A stretch of 64,000 nt of DNA, from NCBI RefSeq assembly GCF_002286735.1, contig NZ_NRTA01000004.1, positions 1-64,000 of the forward strand, in the 5' to 3' direction. The DNA is from Leptolyngbya sp. BC1307 (GTDB taxonomy: Bacteria; Cyanobacteriota; Cyanobacteriia; Phormidesmidales; Phormidesmidaceae). Position 1 is the stretch's first letter. Each line of letters begins with the position of its first letter. The position numbers were made by a program, and so were the translations under genes. The notes below the pieces were generated by a model, which was not told the DNA's origin, did no database searches, and saw only the letters and a program-made list of their open reading frames with translations. Positions 34,549 through 43,754 of the stretch are shown piece by piece.

Positions 34549-35235
34549 ATGCGTACTCAAACAATGTTTGCCGGGGGGGTTGCTGCCCTCTGTGGAGTAG
34601 CCTACGGGGGATCGCTGACGGGTCTGAGTGCGATCGCTTCCTCTGCTACTCTCAATGCTACGAGCGATGCTCCGAGCCTCACACCAACTCATCTAGCTCA
34701 GGTAAACAACGCCGACTCGGCCTGCTATCTGCGCAGTCCAGATGGCCAGGAATACGATTTAAGCGCCCTCTGCGGCGGCTTTGACGCCACTTCAGAAGTT
34801 GTTTTGCAAACCGGCGATGTTCAGGTTACGCTGCGCTGGAACACCGCTGACGACCTGGATTTGTTCGTACAAGATCCGAGCGGTGACAGGGTGTCTTACG
34901 CCAATCCCTCAGTTCCCTCAGGCGGTTTGCTAGACGTAGACGCCAACGCTGCCTGCGCCGAGAGAATGGCCTCACCGGTAGAAAATATATTTTGGCCGAC
35001 CCATGGCGGCGTGCCCGGTAACTATGTGGTGTCCGTTGATCTGTTTAGCCACTGCGGTGCGGAAGCGCCTGTAGATTTCACCCTGATAACTCTGGTACAG
35101 GGACAAGTCCAAACGCAAACTGGCACCGTATCAGCTAGTCAAACTTCAGTAAGCTTTCCCTTTTCCTTTCCCTCAGCCCCTAATTCCTCAGCCCCTAGCA
35201 CTAGCACTCAGACCTCAGCTCAAAACGGACGGTGA
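34549..35235 (+). CDS. Secreted DUF2135-like beta-sandwich protein
   Basis: 228-aa exported protein with a signal peptide (residues about 1-28, Ala/Gly-rich). The central domain has TLRWNTADDLDLFVQDPSGD, LDVDANAAC, PVENIFWP and GNYVVSVDLFSHCG, matching the DUF2135/YfaP-type module found in bacterial secreted and chaperone-associated proteins. The Asp-rich turn may bind calcium. The last 30 residues are Ser/Thr/Pro-rich and look unstructured. Its 3' end overlaps the opposing histidine kinase gene by 21 bp. Confidence 0.8.
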   Translation: MRTQTMFAGGVAALCGVAYGGSLTGLSAIASSATLNATSDAPSLTPTHLAQVNNADSACYLRSPDGQEYDLSALCGGFDATSEVVLQTGDVQVTLRWNTADDLDLFVQDPSGDRVSYANPSVPSGGLLDVDANAACAERMASPVENIFWPTHGGVPGNYVVSVDLFSHCGAEAPVDFTLITLVQGQVQTQTGTVSASQTSVSFPFSFPSAPNSSAPSTSTQTSAQNGR

Positions 35236-36909
35236 TTGTATGGCAGCCTCTAAAGGCAGCTCTACGATAAAAGCCGTTTGACCGTGGCCGCTTTCTATAT
35301 CAATACTGCCTTCGAGGTGGCTGACTAGCTTTTGCACAAGGGCGAGTCCTAACCCTGTGCCCCCCTGTTTCCAAGGATCAGCGCTAGGCACCCGGTAAAA
35401 TTTATCAAAAATTCGCTGACGCTCTTCTACTGCAATCTCAACGCCAGTATTGATCACACTGAATCGCAGGGTCTGTTGATCGCCAGTCACTGCTACGCAG
35501 ATAGCATGCTCCGGCGGCGTATATTTGCAGGCATTGTTGAGCAATTCTGCCAGCACCCGCTCGATACTCGCGAGGTCTGAGCGTAGCTGAGGTAGGTCTG
35601 TTGGGACGGTGAGCGTCAGGGTTTGCTCGCGGCTACTGGCTCTAGGTCTAAAGCTATCGACCAGATTAGGCAGCCAGTTAACCAGGTCGATGGGCTGGAT
35701 CATCATCGGGTGGTTGCCGACATCCAGGCGCTGCAGGTCTAGCAGGTCATTGATCAAGCTGATTTCTCGTTCGCACTCCTCTTGTAAGATGCGGTAGTAG
35801 CGGGTGAGACGGCCCTGCTCTAGCGGGGGTTTGGCAAGTTCGGCTTGGAGGTCAAATTCTTGGCTGAGTGTCACGCCGAGCAGCTGTAGGGCGACTCGCA
35901 TACTGGTGACGGGCGTGCGCAGCTCATGAGAGACGGTGCTGAGAAAATCGTCTTTGAGTTTGTTTACCCGCTCTAGCTCGCGCACCTGCGATTGCGATTC
36001 TTGGTAGAGCCGTGCCTGGCGGATGGCGATCGCACAGTGATTAGTCACCTGCTGCACCATCCGAATGTGCATTTCGGTGAAGCAGGCATCCATGTCATTG
36101 ATCAGCCACAGATCGCCTAATACGCCGCGATCATCTAAGATCGGCGCGGCAAACATAGACACCCGACCGCGTTCTGGATTGGGGAAAATGGAGCAAAACT
36201 GCAGGTATTGACCGGCCAACAGCTGATGGTACACCTCAGAATAGGCTTCCATTTGAGAGACCCGGCCTTGCATCGGGGCCAGCCCGGCTGAGCATTCGTA
36301 ATAGACCGTAGAGGTGCCTTGCTCCAGGTCATAAAGTGCTGTGTTAGCCGCTTTTACCCCTAAAGCGTGGACCAGCTCTTCGACAGCGGTTTGTAAAATC
36401 TGCTGCTCATCTAGACTGTCGCGGACACGATCGCTAATTCGCTTTAAGGTAGATTCTAAAAGTAGCGCCGTTTTGAGATTGTCGCGGTTTTTCTCTAAAG
36501 ACTGCTTGAGAGCTGCGTTTTGCTGCCGAATGCCGATGAGTTCTGTGATGTCTTGCAGCGTGTTGATGAGGACGGGCTGTCCCTCTCTCTGAATCAGGCG
36601 GCGCTGGCCCTGCCACTGATGCCGATTGGGAAAGGTAAGCGGCGCGGTGCTATTTTGCTGGGTGGTAAAAAAGGCGTCGTCTTGCGCTCTGAGCTGCTGG
36701 GCCACTGGCTGAGGCAAAAAATCGGTTTCGCTACAGCCTACAATGGCGTCGGCAGCGCGACCCATGAGCTTGGCTCCGGCCTGGTTGATATAGATCCATT
36801 GATGCTCAGCGTTCTTAATATAGACGGGCTGCGCGATCGCATCTAATAGCTCAGACCCTGATAGATCAGATATAGCCACTGATTTAGACGGACTCATGGA
36901 GAGGCTCAT
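35215..36909 (-). CDS. PAS-GAF sensor histidine kinase
   Basis: 564-aa soluble two-component kinase. A PAS domain occupies residues about 15-115 (QPVYIKNAEHQWIYINQAGA), a coiled linker follows, and a GAF domain spans about 155-305. The dimerisation domain carries phospho-acceptor His328 in SHELRTP, and the ATPase domain ends with GGTGLGLALVQKLVSHLEG. No membrane helices are present, so the signal is intracellular. No response regulator is adjacent, making it an orphan kinase. The GAF has no obvious Cys for bilin attachment in the usual context. Confidence 0.92.
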   Translation of the reverse strand: MSLSMSPSKSVAISDLSGSELLDAIAQPVYIKNAEHQWIYINQAGAKLMGRAADAIVGCSETDFLPQPVAQQLRAQDDAFFTTQQNSTAPLTFPNRHQWQGQRRLIQREGQPVLINTLQDITELIGIRQQNAALKQSLEKNRDNLKTALLLESTLKRISDRVRDSLDEQQILQTAVEELVHALGVKAANTALYDLEQGTSTVYYECSAGLAPMQGRVSQMEAYSEVYHQLLAGQYLQFCSIFPNPERGRVSMFAAPILDDRGVLGDLWLINDMDACFTEMHIRMVQQVTNHCAIAIRQARLYQESQSQVRELERVNKLKDDFLSTVSHELRTPVTSMRVALQLLGVTLSQEFDLQAELAKPPLEQGRLTRYYRILQEECEREISLINDLLDLQRLDVGNHPMMIQPIDLVNWLPNLVDSFRPRASSREQTLTLTVPTDLPQLRSDLASIERVLAELLNNACKYTPPEHAICVAVTGDQQTLRFSVINTGVEIAVEERQRIFDKFYRVPSADPWKQGGTGLGLALVQKLVSHLEGSIDIESGHGQTAFIVELPLEAAIQSPSVLS

Positions 36910-37037
36910 TGCGCAATTTAACGGATGTCACTAGATTAAGATGCCCTTCGCTGCCATCAAAATATAAGCCATTTTTGATGGATATACTGTGAGCCCCGTC
37001 AGATCATTAACAAGACACAACCTACTTCCTAAAGCCC

Positions 37038-37745
37038 ATGTCTGTCCCTACTCATTCAGCGTTAGCCACTGATGCGGCTGCTCTAGTATCGCCCGATCTC
37101 GCTGTGCCTGCTGGTATTCAGATTCGAGAAACTAGCGGTGCCGATCACGCGCCGTTGCGGCTGGGCATTATGGCTTCGGGCAGCGGTAGCAATTTTGAAG
37201 CGATCGCAGCCGCCATTGCCCGAGGCGATCTCAATGCCACCATTGAGGTGGTCATCTACAACAATCCGGGGGCAAAAGTAGTCGCTCGCGCTCAGCGGTT
37301 GGACATTCCGGCTCAGTTGCTCGACCATCGCACCTTTGAGAGCCGAGAATCGCTCGACCAGGCAATTGTAGAAGCACTACAGGCAGCGGACGTAGACTGG
37401 GTGATCATGGCTGGCTGGATGCGCCGGGTGACGCAGCGGCTAATTTCGGCTTTTCCCCAGCGTATTCTCAATATTCATCCGAGCTTGCTGCCTAGCTTTC
37501 CGGGCATTCGCGCTGTTGAGCAGGCTTTGAGCGCCGGGGTGAAAATCGCTGGCTGTAGCGTTCACTACGTAGAGCTGGTCGTCGATAGTGGGCCAATCAT
37601 TATGCAGGCAGCCGTCCCTGTGCTGCCTGACGACAGTGTAGAAACCTTGCAGGCACGCATTCAGGTGCAGGAGCATGGTATCTTTCCGCAGGCGATCGCC
37701 CTAGCCGCTCGTCAGGCGTTGTCTGGCTCTAGTGAAGTAACCTGA
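37038..37745 (+). CDS. purN: Phosphoribosylglycinamide formyltransferase
   Basis: 235-aa PurN, which transfers a formyl group from 10-formyl-THF to GAR in step three of purine synthesis. SGSGSNFEAIA (47-57) binds the phosphate, and NIHPSLLPSFPG, GCSVHYV and DSGPII carry the catalytic Asn, His and Asp region. An extension of about 40 residues precedes the fold, as in other cyanobacterial copies; an internal ATG at MASGSGS would be too short to keep the first strand. It is divergent from the histidine kinase, with about 130 bp between. Confidence 0.95.
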   Translation: MSVPTHSALATDAAALVSPDLAVPAGIQIRETSGADHAPLRLGIMASGSGSNFEAIAAAIARGDLNATIEVVIYNNPGAKVVARAQRLDIPAQLLDHRTFESRESLDQAIVEALQAADVDWVIMAGWMRRVTQRLISAFPQRILNIHPSLLPSFPGIRAVEQALSAGVKIAGCSVHYVELVVDSGPIIMQAAVPVLPDDSVETLQARIQVQEHGIFPQAIALAARQALSGSSEVT

Positions 37746-37777
37746 ATCAGACCTGGCTTAGCGTTTGTTCCGATTTT

Positions 37778-38287
37778 TCAACGTGGATACGCTGCCGCGA
37801 ATCTATAAATCATGGTTAGGGAGGTATCGCCTACGCGATTTATCACTTCAGACCCCGCTACCGCTACAAATCCTAGCCGCTGGTAAAGTCGCAAAGCTGG
37901 ATTGCTCATCCGAATGCTCAGAGAGACTGCCGGATAGTGGGTCTGGGCTAGCGCTAAGAGTTGCTTTAGTAGCGCCGTCCCGACGCCCTGCCCGCGAATT
38001 TCTGGAATGACGGCGATCGCCAGCTCAGGAATCTCATCAGCCAGATAGCCGTACCCTTTATCCTCACCAGACCACAACCGTAGCCAGGCAGCACCCACCA
38101 GCTCGCCGTCCTGCTCAGCCGCGACGCCGAAGTCTCCAGCGCGTCCCCAGTCGTGAACGTACTGAACCAGATCTCGATTGGCTTTCACTGCAGCTAAAGA
38201 AGACTCGTGCGCGGCCTGCATGAGCATCTTCCACAGAAAAGGCTCATCGGAACTTTTCAGAACACGGAGGTCAACGTCATCGCGCAT
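37778..38287 (-). CDS. GNAT-family N-acetyltransferase
   Basis: 169-aa acetyl-CoA-dependent transferase. The acetyl-CoA loop is IPEIRGQGVGTALLKQLL near residue 95, preceded by the beta strand LAIAV, and LRLYQRLGFVAV closes the fold. The acceptor is unknown. The ATG at 38287 sits just downstream of the antitoxin-like remnant. It is convergent with purN, with 32 bp between. Confidence 0.88.
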   Translation of the reverse strand: MRDDVDLRVLKSSDEPFLWKMLMQAAHESSLAAVKANRDLVQYVHDWGRAGDFGVAAEQDGELVGAAWLRLWSGEDKGYGYLADEIPELAIAVIPEIRGQGVGTALLKQLLALAQTHYPAVSLSIRMSNPALRLYQRLGFVAVAGSEVINRVGDTSLTMIYRFAAAYPR

Positions 38288-38305
38288 AGGTGAAACAGCT
38301 CTTTA

Positions 38306-38530
38306 TCAAGGACTAACTTGCCGTAGTTCTAGCGCGGCCTCTAAGCTCAAGGGTATTTCGCCGCGAACTGCTTGCATGGCTCGATGTAATCCCTCATCTT
38401 CGAGAGCCTCAATCAGGCGTTGATAGTCTTTGAGCTGCAAAACGACTTTAAGAACTTGCCCCGTATTGTCAGTTAGTAGCTCCTCTACATAGGGCTAATC
38501 TTCCGCTTGGATATGACTGCATCGCAGGTA
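38306..38530 (-). pseudogene. Antitoxin-like (Phd/YefM-type) gene remnant
   Basis: Read on the minus strand, the frame AED-stop-PYVEELLTDNTGQVLKVVLQL followed by KDYQRLIEALEDEGLHRAM ends at a TGA at 38306-38308. This resembles the core and C-terminal half of small antitoxins, where a strand carrying a D-x-x-G turn precedes a helix with DYxxLIEALE. An in-frame TAG at 38495-38497 and no start codon downstream of it indicate a broken gene. No toxin gene is next to it. Alternatively a non-standard start could express only about 60 residues. Confidence 0.5.
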
Positions 38531-38578
38531 CAAAACTGAGGTCTAAAAGGTCTCCCTCAGCGTAGCTCACAATGCTTT

Positions 38579-38980
38579 CTAATACCGCCTGCCCTCACGG
38601 TAGACGTACATGTTGATGGCAGCGATCGCAAAGCAAATCATAAAGATCATCAGCCGAATGCCGTAAATCGGCTCATTGATCAGCCGCCCGTTGGCAAATA
38701 GCGGCGTCAGTGAAGGCTCTAGCTTAGCCAGGGCGAACCCGATTAAAAAAGCGCTAATGGTCGAAGCCGCCTGACTAAACCGCTTGATCTCTTGACTGGT
38801 GCTAGGCGACACCAAAAAGCCGACTAGCCAGCCCGCGGCCCAGCCAGCTGTGCCAATCAGCACCGTCTGCGCAAAGCCCGCATCGTCAAGCTCCTGATGT
38901 ACCGTGCGAGCAATCCACAGCACCACGCCAAACACAACAAAGCCAATCAGCAGGGTGGCAAAAGAACGCGCTTGATTCAT
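38579..38980 (-). CDS. Four-helix membrane protein of unknown function
   Basis: 133-aa protein from ATG 38980, which follows a GGGGGC box; the frame extends to a TTG at 39004. Four hydrophobic helices are visible: FATLLIGFVVFGVVLWIA, TVLIGTAGWAAGWLVGFLV, TISAFLIGFALAKL and IRLMIFMICFAIAAINMYVY. I see no known domain. It begins 29 bp after the ABC permease stop, so it probably shares its transcript. Confidence 0.72.
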   Translation of the reverse strand: MNQARSFATLLIGFVVFGVVLWIARTVHQELDDAGFAQTVLIGTAGWAAGWLVGFLVSPSTSQEIKRFSQAASTISAFLIGFALAKLEPSLTPLFANGRLINEPIYGIRLMIFMICFAIAAINMYVYREGRRY

Positions 38981-39009
38981 AGAGCCCCCATACACTTTTC
39001 TCAACCGAG

Positions 39010-40065
39010 CTAATTCAATCGGGAGAGCTTAATCCTTGGATCGACAAATGAAAGCGCCAGGTCGGCTAGCAAATTACCGACTATCAGCATGACTGCCCCC
39101 AACACCAGGCTCGCCATGATCAAATACAAATCTTGCGCCTGTACCGCCTCCAGGGTGAGCTTACCCAGGCCCGGCCAGCTAAAGTAGTTTTCGACGATAA
39201 ATGAACCGCTCAGCAACGCCGCAAATTCAAACCCCAAAATCGTAATCAGCGGATTGATCGCGTTGCGCAGCGCATGGACATAGATTACCTTGTTTTCGGG
39301 CAGCCCCTTGGCCCGCGCCGTTTGGATATAGTCCTGCCGCAATACGTCTAGCAGTTGGCCTCGCATCAGTCGCTGCAAGCCAGCAAAGCTAGTGATACTC
39401 AGCGCCAGCGTCGGCAAGATCAGGTGCCAGGCGACATCGAGAATTTTGCCAATAAAATTGAGGTCTTCGTGATAGAGGCTGGTGCGTCCTCCGACCGGAA
39501 ATAAAGGCGCAGTGAGCTGGGCGAAAAACAGCAGCAATAGGCCGGTAATGATAGTCGGAAAGCCCTGGCCAATATAGCTGAATACTCGCAAAAAGCGGTC
39601 GGGCCAGCGATTTTGGTGGACGGCGCTGACGATGCCGAGGGGAATGGCGATCGCCCAGGTCACAAAAAGAGAAGCCGCCGATAGCAAAATTGTATTCGGC
39701 ACCCGCTCCCACAAAATTTCTAGGGCGGGCCGCTGGTAGGCAAAGCTCATGCCAAAGTTAAATTTGGTCACCACCTGCTGCAGCCAAGCCAGATACTGAT
39801 CCCATACGGGCTGATCCAGGCGGTACTGCTGCTCTAGCGCCGCCAGCGTCTCTGGAGAGATGTCAGGATTTTGCCGGTAAGGCGTGAGAAAATCGCCCGG
39901 CGCTAGCTGCACGACCAAAAAGCTAAAGACCGTTGCCAATAGCAAGGTAATCAACGCCTGTATGAGTCGCTTGATAATATAGAGAGTCGTCTCGCTGGTC
40001 GTAAAGTCTCGGAGCGTTAGCGCAGCCCGAGTCAAGGGAGAAAGCTGCCGGGTGGGTGACGACAT
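39010..40065 (-). CDS. Peptide/nickel-type ABC transporter permease (DppB/OppB family)
   Basis: 351-aa inner-membrane permease. The N-terminal helix FSFLVVQLAPGDFLTPY and ALEQQYRLDQPVWDQYLAWL are typical of DppB-type subunits. The EAA-like coupling loop is QTARAKGLPENKVIYVHALRNA near residue 240. The ATPases, second permease and binding protein are not nearby; dispersed subunit genes are usual in cyanobacteria. The substrate is probably a peptide. It likely pairs with a DppC-type subunit encoded elsewhere. Confidence 0.92.
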   Translation of the reverse strand: MSSPTRQLSPLTRAALTLRDFTTSETTLYIIKRLIQALITLLLATVFSFLVVQLAPGDFLTPYRQNPDISPETLAALEQQYRLDQPVWDQYLAWLQQVVTKFNFGMSFAYQRPALEILWERVPNTILLSAASLFVTWAIAIPLGIVSAVHQNRWPDRFLRVFSYIGQGFPTIITGLLLLFFAQLTAPLFPVGGRTSLYHEDLNFIGKILDVAWHLILPTLALSITSFAGLQRLMRGQLLDVLRQDYIQTARAKGLPENKVIYVHALRNAINPLITILGFEFAALLSGSFIVENYFSWPGLGKLTLEAVQAQDLYLIMASLVLGAVMLIVGNLLADLALSFVDPRIKLSRLN

Positions 40066-40129
40066 AGCGCTACAGGTTTAAGGGAAAGCGGTGAGCAAAA
40101 GTATGAAACCAGAGAAAAGCAGGCCGTCG

Positions 40130-40645
40130 CTAGTACTGAATCAGGCTGATGATTTGGGATTGTGGGGGAAGGCGATCGCGCCCAGCTAACCCTTCTAGCT
40201 CAATGACAAAGCTAAACCCGGCTACGGTGGCCCCTGCTTTTTCAATCAGCTGAGCTGCTGCCGCTGCGGTGCCGCCAGTTGCTAACAAATCATCGACAAT
40301 CAGCACCCTACTGCCTGCTGTAAAAGCATCTTGATGCACCTCCAGCCGGTCTTGACCGTATTCTAGGTCGTAATCGACCCCATAGACAGCGCGAGGCAGC
40401 TTACCGCGCTTGCGAATCGGCACAAATCCGCGTCTGAGCTGATGAGCCACCGGCATCCCAAAGATAAACCCGCGCGACTCAATGCCGACAATGTAATCCG
40501 GCGCTAGCTTAGCTGCCTGCTCAGTCAGCTGAGTCACCGTATACTGCAAGCCCTCTGGATCTTGCAGCAGCGTGGTGATATCTCGATAGACAATACCGGG
40601 CTGCGGAAAGTCCGGAATGTCCTTAATTAGGGCTTTGAGATCCAT
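40130..40645 (-). CDS. apt: Adenine phosphoribosyltransferase
   Basis: 171-aa enzyme that converts adenine and PRPP to [22 protein letters not shown] begins the family, [17 protein letters not shown] is the flexible region, and [17 protein letters not shown] is the PRPP-binding signature. ATG at 40645 matches the family start; GTG six codons upstream is less likely. It complements guaD and the purine permease at the left end of the window, though it lies 36 kb away. The gene stands alone between corA and the ABC permease. Confidence 0.95.
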   Translation of the reverse strand: MDLKALIKDIPDFPQPGIVYRDITTLLQDPEGLQYTVTQLTEQAAKLAPDYIVGIESRGFIFGMPVAHQLRRGFVPIRKRGKLPRAVYGVDYDLEYGQDRLEVHQDAFTAGSRVLIVDDLLATGGTAAAAAQLIEKAGATVAGFSFVIELEGLAGRDRLPPQSQIISLIQY

Positions 40646-40775
40646 AGCGGCGCGTACCTGCACTCTGTTTACTGAACACCGTTAAAAGCGTCTAAGCACT
40701 CTATCACGGGTATCTTATCAGGACAGTGCGCCTGTCATAGGCTGCGGGTGTAACCTACCTAGATCGCTCGATGAT

Positions 40776-41969
40776 CTATGCCTTGGGTACTTTGGGGGCC
40801 GAATCATCAAACCAGCCTTTACGCCAGAAGTAATAAGACATCGTCAGGGCAGTGGCAATCATCCCTGCCCAGCAAAGGGGGTAGCCCCAGTAAGCCTCTA
40901 GCTCTGGCATATTCCAGGGAGATTCCTCAGTATCAAAATTCATGCCGTATACGCCCACGATGAAGGTGAGCGGAATGAAAATTGAGGAAATCACTGTCAG
41001 AGTTTTCATCACTTCATTCATGCGGTTGCTCACTGAGGAGAGATACACATCCATCAGGTTCGCCGTCAGCTCTCGGTAGGTCTCGACAATATCTAGCACC
41101 TGCACGACGTGATCGTAGCAGTCTTGAAAGTACACCCGCGACTCGGTGCTGATCAGCGGGCTATTGCTGCTAACATCGCGGATCAGCTGATTGAGCGCAT
41201 TGCGCTGGGGCCAGATAGAGCGGCGCAGTGACATGAGCGCCCGGCGCACCCGGTAGATTTTTTGGACGGTTTCTCGCGTGGGGCTGAAGATCACTTCGTC
41301 CTCTAGCGATTCGATATACTCGCCGTATTCTTCTAGCACGGGGAAGTAGGCGTCAATTACCGCGTCTAAAAGGGCGTAGGTCAAATAGTCAGCGCCTTCA
41401 CTGCGGATGCGGCCAGCGTTTTGACGGATGCGGTTGCGCACCGGGTCCAGGCAGTCCTGGTTGAGTTCTTCTTGAACGGTGAGCAGATAGTTTTGCCCCA
41501 GTACAAAGCTGAGCTGCTCGCTGGTAAAGTGCGGATCATCATCTTTAGAGTCGGGGGCCATCATTACCATGCGGGTGATAATTAGCACCTGGTCGTCGTA
41601 ATATTCTACTTTGGGCCTTTGCGGAACGTTGACCACATCTTCTAAGACCAGAGGATGCAGATGAAACACTTTGCCCAGGCGATTGAGCACGTCTTCATTG
41701 CCGAGACCCTGCAAGTCTATCCATGAGATGGAGTGGGTATCGAGGTGTTGGGCGGCTTCTTCGGGCGATCGCAGCCGCCTTCGAATGGCTGAGGTCTCAC
41801 TGTAGTCAATCAGCGTTAGCTCAGTGGGTGAAGCATCTTGATTAATGACTAGCGTGCCGGGGGCCATGCCGATTTCGTCGTAGTGGTAGTCCCAGTGGCG
41901 GCGCTCATCTTCGTCATCATCAGCTGTGGCAAGAGCCTGATTCCAATCTTCGGGTTTTGCTTTTCTCAT
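40776..41969 (-). CDS. corA: Magnesium/cobalt transporter CorA
   Basis: 397-aa pentameric divalent-cation channel. The cytosolic N-domain has HLHPLVLEDVVNVPQRPKVE, the long stalk helix includes YRELTANLMDVYLSSVSNRMN, and the first of two C-terminal membrane helices ends in the selectivity motif YGMNFD. It is slightly longer than bacterial CorA at the N-terminus. It transports Mg2+ and possibly Co2+ or Ni2+. Confidence 0.94.
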   Translation of the reverse strand: MRKAKPEDWNQALATADDDEDERRHWDYHYDEIGMAPGTLVINQDASPTELTLIDYSETSAIRRRLRSPEEAAQHLDTHSISWIDLQGLGNEDVLNRLGKVFHLHPLVLEDVVNVPQRPKVEYYDDQVLIITRMVMMAPDSKDDDPHFTSEQLSFVLGQNYLLTVQEELNQDCLDPVRNRIRQNAGRIRSEGADYLTYALLDAVIDAYFPVLEEYGEYIESLEDEVIFSPTRETVQKIYRVRRALMSLRRSIWPQRNALNQLIRDVSSNSPLISTESRVYFQDCYDHVVQVLDIVETYRELTANLMDVYLSSVSNRMNEVMKTLTVISSIFIPLTFIVGVYGMNFDTEESPWNMPELEAYWGYPLCWAGMIATALTMSYYFWRKGWFDDSAPKVPKA

Positions 41970-42155
41970 TACGCTCTCGCATAGACTGTATAGCTATGAA
42001 ACCATTTGCAGGCAAAAAAGTGCTGCTAGCCGACTGATTGGCCGACAATGTTTCATGAGTTTGAGCTATTATATTTCCGTCTTTGCTGGCTGCTGGCAAC
42101 CCCTGCTAGTGAGAGGCTAGCGGATCTGGTCGCCCTCTTGGTAAAAATGCTGTAA

Positions 42156-43097
42156 GTGAATTCTCCACATTCTCCAGGCGCTTTTGATCGCTCTGTCGCT
42201 AGCCGGGGTGAACCTAAACGGCCCTGCCGGGTTACCGTGACCGCTCCGGGCTGGCACGGGGCACGGACAGCAGCGATCGCCGCTGGCTGCAGCAGCGTTT
42301 CTGACATGCTCGAAAAGCTCGGGCGCGGTGAACTGTCTATTGTCACAAGCGATGCGATTCAGCTCGATCCCGTTGCGGCTAGCCATGCGCCTGTTCATAC
42401 AGAGCAGAGCGTTGCCGTCCCGCTGACGCAGCCTCAGCATATCTACTTTCATACCGCCACCGCCCCGACTGCCGAGCCCGCTGCCGATAGCGAACTGCCC
42501 TCTTCTACCGGGACGGCGCTGCTCAAGCTGATCATTACGGGCCTCTGTGCGGCTCTGATCATTGGCTCGCTGCTCTACATTGCTGATCGCCTGGTTTCGC
42601 TGACGACCCGCACCCTGATTGGCGAAGAAAGTATCGATATAGAAGACATCGTGACGCCGGTGACGGGTGACATTGTGGCTGGCTATGAAGTCAGTGATGA
42701 GTATGGCATTCGCCCTTTTCATCCGGTCACAGGCGAACCCAATGTGCCCCACAACGGCGTAGATTTGGCCACCCCGATTGGCACCCCGATTTACGCCGTG
42801 GGCAAAGCGGGCGATACGGTCACCGTCGAGTGCTGGTGGGATGTCGATGGCGGCGGCTGGGTGGTTGATCAGACGGCGGACTCTTATCCGGGCTATACGT
42901 TTCAGTCTTTGCATATGTCTGAGAATGGCTGCCGGGAGGGGGAGGCGAAGGCGGGTGAGGCGATCGCCTACTCTGGCAACAGCGGCCTTGGCACCGGCGC
43001 TCATTACGACTTTCGCGTCAAGATAGACGGTGAGTACGTGCCGCCAGCTACCCAGTACTTAGAATCTGCGGTAACCGGCGAGCCGCCAAAGGAGTAG
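42156..43097 (+). CDS. M23-family peptidoglycan endopeptidase-like protein
   Basis: 313-aa protein. One membrane helix (LLKLIITGLCAALIIGSLLYIA near residue 130) follows a cytosolic 120-residue N-terminus. The C-terminal LytM/M23 domain has His199 and Asp203 in HNGVDLATPIGTPI. The second zinc motif reads HYDF (283-286) where the family usually has HxH, so Asp285 stands in the place of the third ligand. Activity is therefore uncertain; it might be a divergent enzyme or a regulator of other wall hydrolases. The start is GTG and may be wrong, as no clear box is present. Confidence 0.78.
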   Translation: MNSPHSPGAFDRSVASRGEPKRPCRVTVTAPGWHGARTAAIAAGCSSVSDMLEKLGRGELSIVTSDAIQLDPVAASHAPVHTEQSVAVPLTQPQHIYFHTATAPTAEPAADSELPSSTGTALLKLIITGLCAALIIGSLLYIADRLVSLTTRTLIGEESIDIEDIVTPVTGDIVAGYEVSDEYGIRPFHPVTGEPNVPHNGVDLATPIGTPIYAVGKAGDTVTVECWWDVDGGGWVVDQTADSYPGYTFQSLHMSENGCREGEAKAGEAIAYSGNSGLGTGAHYDFRVKIDGEYVPPATQYLESAVTGEPPKE

Positions 43098-43154
43098 CGA
43101 TAAGAGCCGCGATGCGTGCGTTATTCTGGAAGCAAGCAAGGGAGGTTTTAGACC

Positions 43155-43733
43155 ATGATCGAAACAAAGCTGCGGTTTTTGAGCTATGAAGATTACCTAG
43201 CCTACGATGATGGTACTGATAATCTCTATGAGTTGTTCAATGGGGAACTCGTTAAAGTGGCACCCGAGTCAGGCGATAACGTTGAGATTGCAACCTCTTT
43301 GCTGATCGATTTTGCCACGCTGGTGGGGCGATCGCGCGTCAGGGGCCACGGCTTAGAAATAGAAGTCCGAGGGGAGCCCAAAAATCGTTATCCAGATTTA
43401 ACTATCGTTCGTGAGGAGCATGTCGCGCTGCTGAAGCAACGCAATACTATTCGTCTGATGATGCCGCCGCCTTTACTTGTTGTTGAGGTGGTAAGTCCTG
43501 GGAACCTACAGCACGACCGCGACTACGTAGCCAAACGCAGACAGTACGAAGATATTGGTATTGAAGAGTATTGGATTATCGATCCGCTGTTGAAGCAGAT
43601 TACTGTACTGACAATGAAGGCGGAAAGCTATGTGGAAGTGGGCGTTTTTCGCGATCGCCAAATCATCCAAAGCCCGACCTTTCCAGAATTAGCGATCGCA
43701 GCTAGCACCATACTCAGTACAGAAAAGTCGTAG
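43155..43733 (+). CDS. Uma2-family endonuclease-like protein
   Basis: 192-aa protein of the Uma2 (DUF820) family, a restriction-endonuclease fold very abundant in cyanobacteria. NLYELFNGELVKVAPES begins the fold. The PD-(D/E)xK core is RYPDLTIV with VVEVVSPG, and YEDIGIEEYWIIDP follows. A strong GGAGG box lies 9 bp before the ATG. Cellular role is unknown; these genes multiply like accessory elements. It faces a second, divergent-in-sequence Uma2 gene 21 bp away. Confidence 0.88.
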   Translation: MIETKLRFLSYEDYLAYDDGTDNLYELFNGELVKVAPESGDNVEIATSLLIDFATLVGRSRVRGHGLEIEVRGEPKNRYPDLTIVREEHVALLKQRNTIRLMMPPPLLVVEVVSPGNLQHDRDYVAKRRQYEDIGIEEYWIIDPLLKQITVLTMKAESYVEVGVFRDRQIIQSPTFPELAIAASTILSTEKS

Positions 43734-43754
43734 CAGACGAACTTGAGCGTTGGG

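Noticed and set aside
42117-43004. 295-codon minus-strand frame opposite the M23 gene
   Set aside because: It is Arg/Ala-rich, has no domain, and the plus-strand frame carries clear M23 motifs and a membrane helix.
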